The notes below the pieces were generated by a model that was not told where the DNA came from, did not search any database, and saw only the letters and a program-made list of their open reading frames with translations. Shown here one piece after another: positions 6,414-12,884 of a DNA stretch of 15,964 nucleotides. This DNA comes from a bacterium (lineage in GTDB: Bacteria; Patescibacteriota; Patescibacteriia; UBA1558; S5-K13). Position 1 is the first letter of the stretch, and every line of letters begins with the position of its first letter. The position numbers and the translations under genes were made by a program. The DNA lies in the NCBI GenBank assembly GCA_021106915.1, contig JAIOTH010000084.1, forward strand, positions 1 through 15,964, in the 5' to 3' direction.

Positions 6414-6667
6414 GCGATTTTTTACAATTAGCTCTTGAAATTAGTATTTTAATATGCTAATCTAAATCTAGAAAGTTAAAAATTAAACTTTTTGAATAGA
6501 ATTTGGATACTATAAATATTCCTTAAATAGCTATAATATGACTGAATTATTAAATTTATTTACATCAAATAAAGTAACTAAATACTCAAAAAAGCTGAAA
6601 ACACAGTAAGCTATTATTTGCGTTATATATTAAAATTCTCTTCAAAAATATAGAAAGATAAATTAAT
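6414..6667 (+). promoter_or_regulatory. Leader region of rny with candidate promoters
   Basis: This is most of a 367-base stretch without a confident gene (6301-6667); the left part holds the divergent promoter of the secreted gene. Reading toward rny, TTGAAA (6435-6440) and TAATCT (6458-6463) are 17 bp apart, with TG just before the -10 box (extended -10), the better candidate. A TATAAT stands alone at 6532-6537 without a good -35. The first would give a leader of about 200 nt. A 23-codon open frame (6538-6609, MTELLNLFTS...) is present but has no ribosome site. No RNA family is recognised. Confidence 0.35.
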
Positions 6668-8197
6668 ATGTTTGAAACATTGTCTTACACTATTGCTTCA
6701 ATGCTGATTTTAGGCTTGGGAATCTTTTTAGGTTATAAATTCCGTAAAATAGCGGCTAGAAATGCTGTTGATAGTGCTGAAAGAAAAGCTGAAGAAATAG
6801 TTGAAAAAGCTAAAGAAAAACAACAGGATATTATTTTAAAGGCTAAAGAAAAATCTTTATCAATAATTGATGATATAAAAAAAGAAGAACAAGAAAGAAG
6901 AAAGGAATTGTCCCACAAACAAAGGAGATTAGAACAAAGGGAGTCTTTATTTGATAAAAAATTATTAGATATTGAAAATAAAAATCAAAAAATAAGTGAT
7001 GAAAAAGAAAAAATTGAAAACTTGAAGAAAAAAATTAAAGAGATTCAAGAAATGCAAACTGAGCGTTTAGAAAAAATTTCTAAAATGTCTCAAGAAGATG
7101 CTAAAAACTTATTATTAGAAAAAATTGAAAATACTATTAAAGATGAATTAGTTGGTCGAATAAAAAAATTAGAACAAGAATCAAATGAAGAATTAGAAAA
7201 AAGAGCTAAAGATTTACTTTCTAATGTTATTCAAAGATGTGCCATTAATCATGCCTCTGAAACAACAACTACTAATGTAAATATTAACTCTGACGAAATG
7301 AAAGGTCGAATTATTGGTCGAGAAGGTCGAAATATTCGAACTATTGAAAAATTAACTGGCGTAGAAATCATTATTGACGACACTCCCGATATTATTGTGA
7401 TTTCTGCCTTTAGTCCTATTAGAAGACATTTAGCTAAAAGAACTATTGATAAATTAGTCTTAGATGGAAGAATTCACCCTGGTCGAATTGAAGAAACAGT
7501 TGAAGAGGCTAAAAAAGAATTAGCTATTGATATTAAAAAAGCTGGAGAAGAAGCAGTTTATGATGTTGGTATTCCAGCTATTGATACAAAATTAGTCCAA
7601 ATTTTAGGAAGATTAAAATATCGAACTTCCTATGGTCAAAATCAATTAAAACATTCTTTAGAGGTTGCTCATTTATCTGGATTACTAGCTCAAGAATTAG
7701 GAGCTGATGTTGGTATTGCTAAAAAAGGAGGTCTTTTACATGATATTGGTAAAGCTCTAGATCATGAAATAAAAGGAACTCATCCTGAAATTGGCTATAA
7801 TATTTTGAAAAAATTTGGAATGAGTGAAGAAATAGCTCTTTGTGCTAAAACTCATCATGACGATCAACCGCCTACTCTAGAATCTTTAATCGTTAAAATA
7901 GCTGACTCTATTTCTGGAGCTCGTCCTGGAGCTCGAAAAGATACCTTTGAAAATTTCTTACAAAGATTGGATGAATTAGAAAAAATTGCTACCTCTTTTG
8001 AGGGCGTTATTAAGACTTATGCTATTCAAGCCGGTCGAGAAATTAGAATTTTTGTCAATCCTGAAAAAATTGACGATCTACAGGCAATTAAACTAGCTAA
8101 AAATATTGCTGATAAAATTGAAGAAGAATTGAAATATCCTGGTGAAATTAAGGTTAACGTTCTAAGAGAGACTCGAATTATTGAATACGCAAGATAG
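6668..8197 (+). CDS. rny: Ribonuclease Y
   Basis: A 509-residue membrane-anchored endoribonuclease that starts mRNA decay. In order: a membrane anchor (about 5-23), a long charged coiled coil (about 30-190), a KH RNA-binding domain with GRIIGREGRN (213-222), and an HD domain with HSLEVAH (329-335), HDIGKA (His358-Asp359) and THHDD (His396, His397). The ending (PGEIKVNVLRETRIIEYAR) is typical. Length is close to the B. subtilis protein. The start has no strong Shine-Dalgarno. ymdB follows, the same neighbour pair as in B. subtilis and many Firmicutes, which supports the assignment and a joint role in RNA turnover. Confidence 0.97.
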   Translation: MFETLSYTIASMLILGLGIFLGYKFRKIAARNAVDSAERKAEEIVEKAKEKQQDIILKAKEKSLSIIDDIKKEEQERRKELSHKQRRLEQRESLFDKKLLDIENKNQKISDEKEKIENLKKKIKEIQEMQTERLEKISKMSQEDAKNLLLEKIENTIKDELVGRIKKLEQESNEELEKRAKDLLSNVIQRCAINHASETTTTNVNINSDEMKGRIIGREGRNIRTIEKLTGVEIIIDDTPDIIVISAFSPIRRHLAKRTIDKLVLDGRIHPGRIEETVEEAKKELAIDIKKAGEEAVYDVGIPAIDTKLVQILGRLKYRTSYGQNQLKHSLEVAHLSGLLAQELGADVGIAKKGGLLHDIGKALDHEIKGTHPEIGYNILKKFGMSEEIALCAKTHHDDQPPTLESLIVKIADSISGARPGARKDTFENFLQRLDELEKIATSFEGVIKTYAIQAGREIRIFVNPEKIDDLQAIKLAKNIADKIEEELKYPGEIKVNVLRETRIIEYAR

Positions 8198-8205
8198 AAA
8201 TTACA

Positions 8206-8364
8206 AAATCCTAAATCCTAATTTTTAAATAAAACCTAATACTAAATGATCAAATTACCAAAATAAAATTAATAAAAGTTATCAGAGAATTAATATTTTA
8301 GATTTGGAAAATTTGAATTTTGATATTTTTTAAAAATTGGATATTAGATATTAGAATTTAATAA
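8206..8364. repeat. Degenerate inverted repeat with 7-bp phase between rny and ymdB
   Basis: The left side reads AAATCCT, AAATCCT, AATTTTT, AAATAAA in exact 7-bp steps (8206-8233). The right side reads TTGGATA, TTAGATA, TTAGAAT, TTAATAA in 7-bp steps (8337-8364). The reverse complement of the right side (ATCCAATTTTTAAA) matches ATCCTAATTTTTAAA on the left, so the whole gap is an imperfect inverted repeat. There is no clear T-run terminator. The gap between the two genes (about 170 bp) holds nothing else I can support. Confidence 0.6.
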
Positions 8365-8370
8365 AACTTT

Positions 8371-9162
8371 ATGCTTAAAATTTTATTTTTCGGTGATGTA
8401 ATGGGTAGTATTGGTCGCCAAGCTATTATTAAAGCTCTCCCTGCTCTAAAAAAAGAATATCAACCCGATCTAACAACTATTAATGCTGAAAATTTAGCTC
8501 ATGGTAAGGGTATTACCCAAAAAATAGCTCAGAAGATGAAAAACTCTGGTGTTGATTTCTTTACTTCTGGAAATCATATTTATTCTAAACCTGATTTTAA
8601 AAAGATATTTGCTGATGATAGTTTTAATATTATTGCTCCTGCTAATGATCCGCGTACTCCTCTCGGATGTGGTTATAAAACCCTTAAAATTGGTAAAAAC
8701 AAGCTAATTATGCTAAACTTATTGGGTAAAACCTTTATTGATGAAGAAAATATTGAATGTCCTTTTAAAAAATTTAATCAATTATATTCTGAATTTCAAG
8801 AAATAAATCCTGACTATATAATAATTGATTTTCATGCTGAGGCCACTAGTGAGAAAGTAGCTTTTGGTCATTATGTTGATGGGAAAGTTACTGCTCTCCT
8901 AGGAACTCATACTCACATTCAAACTAACGATGCTCGCCTTTTACCAAAAGGAACAGCTTATATAACTGATGTGGGAATGGTAGGAGCTAAAGAATCAGTG
9001 ATTGGCGTTAATAAAGAAATTATTATTGATAAATTTTTAAATGATTCCAAAATCATATTTGATATTCCAAAAACTGGATTAGCAATAATTAACGCTGTTT
9101 TACTTGAAATAAATGAAAAAAATAGTAAAATAAAGGTTATAAAACAAGAAATTAAGATTTAA
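8371..9162 (+). CDS. ymdB: YmdB-like metallophosphoesterase (TIGR00282 family)
   Basis: A 263-residue di-metal phosphodiesterase. In B. subtilis YmdB hydrolyses 2',3'- and 3',5'-cyclic nucleotides and affects mRNA decay and biofilm formation. Metal ligands are all visible: Asp9 (FFGDVMG), Glu40-Asn41 (NAENLAHGKGIT), Asn68-His69 (TSGNHIY), His155 (IDFHAEATSEK), and His180/His182 (GTHTHIQT). The C-terminal DVGMVGAKESVIG is characteristic. Length matches the family. It lies downstream of rny. The start lacks a Shine-Dalgarno and follows the repeat-filled gap. Confidence 0.93.
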   Translation: MLKILFFGDVMGSIGRQAIIKALPALKKEYQPDLTTINAENLAHGKGITQKIAQKMKNSGVDFFTSGNHIYSKPDFKKIFADDSFNIIAPANDPRTPLGCGYKTLKIGKNKLIMLNLLGKTFIDEENIECPFKKFNQLYSEFQEINPDYIIIDFHAEATSEKVAFGHYVDGKVTALLGTHTHIQTNDARLLPKGTAYITDVGMVGAKESVIGVNKEIIIDKFLNDSKIIFDIPKTGLAIINAVLLEINEKNSKIKVIKQEIKI

Positions 9163-9193
9163 GATACTAATGATACGAATAAATTGATGCTAA

Positions 9194-9217
9194 TACCTGC
9201 CTGCCGGCAGGCAGGTA
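9194..9217. repeat. Perfect 24-bp GC-rich palindrome
   Basis: TACCTGCCTGCC (9194-9205) is followed directly by its exact reverse complement (9206-9217), an abrupt GC-rich island in AT-rich intergenic DNA. It shares CTGCCTGCC with the element at 22-30. The direct continuation is not a T-run, so it is not a classic terminator, but it lies 30 bp after the ymdB stop and could block exonucleases or act as a transcription stop. It resembles dispersed palindromes I recall from Parcubacteria genomes. Confidence 0.8.
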
Positions 9218-9252
9218 CTAATTATTAATTTAAATTATATATATAATTAGTA
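9216..9252. repeat. AT-rich inverted repeat next to the GC palindrome
   Basis: TACTAATTA (9216-9224) and TAATTAGTA (9244-9252) are perfect 9-bp inverted arms around 19 bases that are themselves nearly palindromic. The left arm shares its first two bases with the end of the GC palindrome. Together they suggest one composite inserted element. Confidence 0.5.
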
Positions 9253-9289
9253 TATTAAAATTATCAATACTTATTAGTTCTAAATATCA

Positions 9290-9338
9290 TATAATTATTA
9301 TAAAAAATAAATAATTTCTCAGATTTATCTGGGAGAAA
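9290..9338 (+). promoter_or_regulatory. Candidate -10 box and leader hairpin of the HU gene
   Basis: TATAAT (9290-9295) lacks a good -35 at 17 bp. The transcript would start near 9302. In the leader TTTCTCAGA (9315-9323) pairs with TCTG and AGAAA (9328-9338, with a two-G bulge), a hairpin that ends just before AAGGG (9337-9341), the only purine-rich element near the ATG at 9351. The hairpin could modulate ribosome access; this is inference. Confidence 0.35.
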
Positions 9339-9350
9339 GGGTAAAAAATT

Positions 9351-9632
9351 ATGAACAAAACAGAATTAGTAGAAGCAATTGCTGCTAAAGTAGATTGCTC
9401 AAAAAAAGACACTGAAGAAATGGTAAATGCTTTTGAAGCAGTTATTACCGATACATTGAAAAAAAGTGAAAAAGTAACTTTAACTGGTTTTGGAACATTT
9501 GAAGCTAGAAAAATGAAAGCTAGAAATGGTGTTAATCCTCAAACTGGGGCTAAAATCCAAATCGCAGCAACTACAGTGCCTAAGTTTAAAGCTGGAAAAT
9601 CTTTTAAAGATGCTATCAAAGCAAGTCACTAA
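9351..9632 (+). CDS. hup: HU family DNA-binding protein
   Basis: A 93-residue nucleoid protein. The N-terminal helices (MNKTELVEAIAAKVDCSKKDTEEMVNAFEAV) are followed by the HU signature GFGTFEARKMKARNGVNPQTG, containing the beta-arm with the Pro that intercalates into DNA, and the ending VPKFKAGKSFKDAI. It is expected to bend and compact DNA as a dimer. It carries AGAAAGGG upstream of ATG, at a rather long distance for a Shine-Dalgarno. Single gene with terminator at 9653-9682. Confidence 0.96.
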   Translation: MNKTELVEAIAAKVDCSKKDTEEMVNAFEAVITDTLKKSEKVTLTGFGTFEARKMKARNGVNPQTGAKIQIAATTVPKFKAGKSFKDAIKASH

Positions 9633-9652
9633 TATCTAGAATTAAGATATTT

Positions 9653-9682
9653 AAAAACTCCGTATATAAATACGGAGTTTTT
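9653..9682 (+). terminator. Terminator of the HU gene
   Basis: AAAAACTCCGTA (9653-9664) and TACGGAGTTTTT (9671-9682) make a 12-bp stem around a 6-nt loop, ending in five T residues about 20 bp after the stop. The left arm A-run would let it act on minus transcripts too. Confidence 0.88.
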
Positions 9683-9694
9683 AGTTTACAAAAA

Positions 9695-9724
9695 AAGACC
9701 ATCTAATAAACAATAAATGGTCTT
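9695..9724 (-). terminator. Terminator of the secreted gene at 9739-10185
   Basis: AAGACCAT (9695-9702) and ATGGTCTT (9717-9724) form an 8-bp stem; on the minus strand it is followed by TTTTT. It lies 15 bp after the minus-strand stop and faces the HU terminator, isolating the two convergent genes. Confidence 0.8.
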
Positions 9725-9738
9725 AAAAAAAATTCAAT

Positions 9739-10185
9739 TCATATCATAAATATTTCTAAATCTAGGCCGAGACCTATTTTAAAAATATTTTTTTTACTCT
9801 GCCAATTTTGAATAGCTTCAGCTTCAAGATAAACTTTATGAAACTGTAAGACACCCAACACAGAGCTAACTCCTTTTAGGCTTTCTAATCCGAAAGAGAA
9901 CCCACTCCCAACCAACAAGTCAATAAAAATTTTAGATCTTTGATTATCCAAAACTCTTGCTCCCATAATAAATTGACTACTTAAGTTGAGACTCCAATGT
10001 TCCTGAGATGAGGGAATCTTGGTGATTTGAGAACGAATTCCGGCCCGAAATCTTGGGTAGGACATGATAAGTGTATCCCGCCCAGAAATTGACAAATTTT
10101 CTCTCCCATCTGTGGATATCCACATCTGGGCAAAAAGTTGAGTAGCCATGAAAGCTACTATTAACAAAATAAAAAATCTTTTCAT
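9739..10185 (-). CDS. Small secreted beta-rich protein, second cassette
   Basis: The start at 10185 follows AGGAGG with a 4-nt spacer; a longer in-frame ATG at 10227 lies upstream of the predicted transcript start and is rejected. The 148-residue product has a signal peptide (MKRFFILLIVAFMATQLFA, cleavage near residue 19). The mature part is rich in alternating strands (LSISGRDTLIMSY, FRAGIRSQI, WSLNLSSQFIMGARV, IFIDLLVGSGFSFGL, VYLEAEAI, IFKIGLGLDLEIFMI), as in small beta-barrel proteins. Codon and base use looks less AT-rich than in neighbouring genes. It has its own promoter and terminator and the same layout as the gene at 5881-6300, without obvious residue identity. No family recognised. 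Confidence 0.7.
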   Translation of the reverse strand: MKRFFILLIVAFMATQLFAQMWISTDGRENLSISGRDTLIMSYPRFRAGIRSQITKIPSSQEHWSLNLSSQFIMGARVLDNQRSKIFIDLLVGSGFSFGLESLKGVSSVLGVLQFHKVYLEAEAIQNWQSKKNIFKIGLGLDLEIFMI

Positions 10186-10208
10186 AATTCCTCCTTTTTT
10201 ATGATATA

Positions 10209-10237
10209 AGTATACTATATTTAACAAAATTTGTCAA
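10209..10237 (-). promoter_or_regulatory. Near-consensus promoter of the secreted gene at 9739-10185
   Basis: On the minus strand TTGACA (10237-10232) and TATACT (10214-10209) are spaced 17 bp, the best promoter in the window. The -35 box contains the TGA stop codon of the C39-like gene (10236-10234). The transcript starts near 10202, giving a leader of under 20 nt with AGGAGG. Confidence 0.8.
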
Positions 10238-11100
10238 GGACTTTTCCTTAACAATATTCCTAATTTTGTTTCTTGATTGGGATTCATAAGACCATAATCC
10301 CAATCTGCAATTGCCTGCCATAAAACATCTTGATTATAAACATAATTTTCCCCTTTACGAGTCCCGGGATCATTAGTAATAATAAAACCATTAGCTAAAA
10401 ATCCCTTTACGACTAACATATGATATAAAGGACCTGGTTGCTTAAAATTAGGATTTTTTAACTCTCGACCAGCTGTAGGAAGAATTAAGGGATAACCGCT
10501 TTGAATAATGCTCTTAATATCTTCAATTGAACTTAATTCAATAACTTCCGCCTTTAATTCATAAACAGATTCCGCCATTTCAGCAGTAGTACTAGCTGGT
10601 AAATCAAAATGTCCATCATAATTTTCTAATTGCCAATCTACCATTTTTCCAATGTCTTCTAAAGCCGATCTTATAGTAATATATTTATCCTCTAAAAAAG
10701 ACCAAGCCATTAAAATAGAAGCTTCTTCACAACCCTCTTTAAAAGGCTCTAGCCATTTTTGATCAGGTGATTGAATTGTAAAAGGTACTGCTAGGTTTAT
10801 TTCTGATATTTCCGGCTCAATTATTTCTTCTTCAGGTTCTTCAATATTTTCATTCGCAATATCATCATCAATTTTATTTTTATTGTCTTCTCCACCCAAA
10901 TTCGCCCCTACCACATCACCTTGTAGATCATCAAATTTAATCTCTTTTGGTAAATCAATCTGTTCTTCTTTAATAAACCCACACACTTTAAAAAGTGTGT
11001 GGGTAAAAAAATCTTTAATTTTTATTCGCTGGTTATAAAAAATAAACCCTAAAATAATTAGTGTTATCAATAAAAATATAATTTTGTATTTTTTAAACAT
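10234..11100 (-). CDS. Membrane-anchored C39-like peptidase
   Basis: A 288-residue protein with one N-terminal membrane segment (about 6-22), an acidic low-complexity linker (about 45-100) and a C-terminal peptidase_C39_2-like domain facing outside. Candidate papain-type residues: Gln110 (VPFTIQSP), Cys124 (EGCEEAS), His227 (YHMLVVKG) and Asp244 (TNDPGTR). This pattern of a C39-like domain with NDPGTR is frequent in Patescibacteria, but the substrate is unknown; cleavage of peptidoglycan peptides or of secreted peptides is possible. It overlaps the upstream symporter-Nudix gene by 8 nt (ATGTTTAA), implying translational coupling. The gene contains a perfect 13-bp inverted repeat at codons 33-41. 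Confidence 0.85.
   Translation of the reverse strand: MFKKYKIIFLLITLIILGFIFYNQRIKIKDFFTHTLFKVCGFIKEEQIDLPKEIKFDDLQGDVVGANLGGEDNKNKIDDDIANENIEEPEEEIIEPEISEINLAVPFTIQSPDQKWLEPFKEGCEEASILMAWSFLEDKYITIRSALEDIGKMVDWQLENYDGHFDLPASTTAEMAESVYELKAEVIELSSIEDIKSIIQSGYPLILPTAGRELKNPNFKQPGPLYHMLVVKGFLANGFIITNDPGTRKGENYVYNQDVLWQAIADWDYGLMNPNQETKLGILLRKSP
10977..11004. repeat. Perfect inverted repeat inside the C39-like gene
   Basis: ACCCACACACTTT (10977-10989) and its exact complement (10992-11004) are separated by two bases, within codons for THTLFKVCG in the linker just after the membrane anchor. In the mRNA it would form a strong hairpin about 100 nt after the start codon. No long T-run follows in either direction, so it is not a standard terminator. 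Confidence 0.8.
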
Positions 11101-12811
11101 CTAATTCATTGTTTAAATATTTTTCACAAAATTCAATTACATTGACCTGTAAAGGATAATCTTGATAATCTTTAATTGGTAACCAGATAATCCTGCTGTG
11201 CCCAACCTCATTAGCCTGAGGTTCTCCTTTTATTATTTGAGCTGAAAAAATATGAGCAATGAAATTTTGACCATCTTTTTCAAATTTTATAGTTGTTAAA
11301 CGTTTATTCAATTTGACATCACAAGCAATTTCTTCTTGAGCTTCACGAATAGCGGTTTCTTCCAGACTTTCTCCTTTTTCAACATGTCCTCCTGGAAACT
11401 CATAATGTTGATCTTTGATTTTAAAAAGCAATAATAATTTTTCATTTTCAATAATTGCCGGACCAGATAATTTTATCCTTTTCTTAGAGACTAACATCCC
11501 AATAATTAAACCAATAATAGTAAACAATATTCCTAACACAACAATAGTCGGCTGAACTCCATCACTTAAGAAAAAATAATAAATTAAAAGACCTATAATC
11601 GAAATTGTACCAAGAGCTAAACCAAAAATTAAAGTTATTGGTTTGATACTTTTTTTAATCCAAGTAGCCATAATCACTATGGCTAAAACAATCATAAAAG
11701 AAACAAATATATAAGTACTTAAAACTAAGTCTTGTATTAAAATAGCGATTAAAGTTCCAGCTAAGCCTAAAATAATAATTACTTTCTTCATATTTTTTAC
11801 TGTCCTAGCTTTATCCCAATCATAAAAATCTTGAACAATTATTGAAGCTCCCGTAAAAATATCTGTATCAAGTGTACTCATTATCGCAGCAAACAATAAA
11901 ACTACTGATAAACCTAGAATTCCTTTTGGTAATAAATAGTTAAATCCATGAATCAGAGCTAAATCTGGGTCTATCTCTGGAAATTTCACTTTAATAGTCA
12001 AAGCTACTAAACCCAACAAAAAAGCAAATCCAGCGTAAATCACAGCAGCTAATAAAGTTCCTTTTTTAAATGTTTTCTTATCTTTAGAAGCATAAACTCT
12101 TTGCCATAAATCTGGTGATGCAAATGGATATAAAATTCCGACAACAAAAAAACCAATTATTAAAGAAATGTCCATCTTAAAAAAATTCCATTCTGAAGCT
12201 GGAATCAAAGATCCATTAAACAAAACAAAAGTTAATAAAGCTAAAAGAATAATTATAATAATATATTGAATAAAATCTGTTCTAACCACAGCTTTAAATC
12301 CCCCTATTAAAACATAAATTAAAACAATGGAAATCATAATTAGAGAACAAAGCCAAAATGGCCAGCTAGTAAAAAATACAAATATCTTCGTCCCCGCAAT
12401 TAAATTCATAACTAAAAATCCAAAAGTAAGAAAAATAGCAATTAAGGAAGCTAATAAAGCTGTCTTCCGACCATAATTATATTTAAAATAATCAGCTAAA
12501 GTATAAAATCTCTGATTAGAATTTTCCTTCAATTTTAAAGCAAAGGGAATAAAAATCAACATACCAACCACTGTTCCTATAAAATACCAAATAGCAGCAA
12601 AACCCCAAACATAAACTAAGGCTACAAAAATCATCAAAATTGAACCTGTTTTACTAGCATTAATAGTTGCCATTGTACTTATAGCACCCAGCTTTCTTTC
12701 TGCAATTAAAAAATCCTCATCATTTTGTTTACGTGAGGACAAATAACCTATTAAAATAAGGACTACAAAATAAACAATTACTAATATGAAATCTAAACTT
12801 GTTAAATTCAT
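11093..12811 (-). CDS. Sodium:solute symporter fused to a C-terminal Nudix hydrolase domain
   Basis: A 572-residue two-part protein in one uninterrupted frame. Residues 1-441 form a symporter of the SSS family with about 13 membrane segments: the DFLIAERKLG motif after the first segment (33-42), the unwound-helix segment ATINASKTGS, and the Na+-site helix FAAIMSTLDTDIFTGASIIVQDFY (split here at about 307-330; compare STL/SS of PutP). Residues 450-570 form a Nudix domain with the box GHVEKGE (475-481), RE (489-490) and EE (493-494), following Gx5Ex7REUxEE with Ala in place of the final Gly. The substrate of either part is not predictable. SSS members carry proline, pantothenate, sugars or sialic acid; Nudix enzymes cleave nucleoside-diphosphate-linked compounds. 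A fused pair suggests linked uptake and hydrolysis or gating. GAGG abuts the ATG without usable spacing. Confidence 0.88.
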   Translation of the reverse strand: MNLTSLDFILVIVYFVVLILIGYLSSRKQNDEDFLIAERKLGAISTMATINASKTGSILMIFVALVYVWGFAAIWYFIGTVVGMLIFIPFALKLKENSNQRFYTLADYFKYNYGRKTALLASLIAIFLTFGFLVMNLIAGTKIFVFFTSWPFWLCSLIMISIVLIYVLIGGFKAVVRTDFIQYIIIIILLALLTFVLFNGSLIPASEWNFFKMDISLIIGFFVVGILYPFASPDLWQRVYASKDKKTFKKGTLLAAVIYAGFAFLLGLVALTIKVKFPEIDPDLALIHGFNYLLPKGILGLSVVLLFAAIMSTLDTDIFTGASIIVQDFYDWDKARTVKNMKKVIIILGLAGTLIAILIQDLVLSTYIFVSFMIVLAIVIMATWIKKSIKPITLIFGLALGTISIIGLLIYYFFLSDGVQPTIVVLGILFTIIGLIIGMLVSKKRIKLSGPAIIENEKLLLLFKIKDQHYEFPGGHVEKGESLEETAIREAQEEIACDVKLNKRLTTIKFEKDGQNFIAHIFSAQIIKGEPQANEVGHSRIIWLPIKDYQDYPLQVNVIEFCEKYLNNELDV

Positions 12812-12884
12812 CCTCTTAGATATTAATTACTAAAAACCATTTATGTTCCCATTAAATTAAAAATATCTAATCGGATTCATAAAA

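Noticed and set aside
6538..6609. 23-codon gene MTELLNLFTS...
   Set aside because: It has no ribosome site, overlaps a possible -10 region, and I recognise no homologue; kept only as a note in the leader.
6733..6918. 61-codon minus frame inside rny
   Set aside because: It is antisense to the rny coiled-coil region, with a Ser/Phe-rich artefact composition.
10186..10227. N-terminal extension of the second secreted gene to ATG at 10227
   Set aside because: That ATG lies between the -35 and -10 boxes, upstream of the predicted transcript start, and the AGGAGG serves 10185.
10234..10236. TGA read as glycine (genetic code 25)
   Set aside because: TGA ends two genes at natural family lengths and no in-frame TGA occurs within any identified gene.
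10977..11004. Intrinsic terminator inside the C39-like gene
   Set aside because: No adequate T-run follows the stem on the minus strand (GGGTTTATTAAAG) and the frame continues intact through it.
12812..12884. Promoter for the symporter-Nudix gene
   Set aside because: No -35/-10 pair with acceptable spacing on the minus strand in this 73-bp gap.
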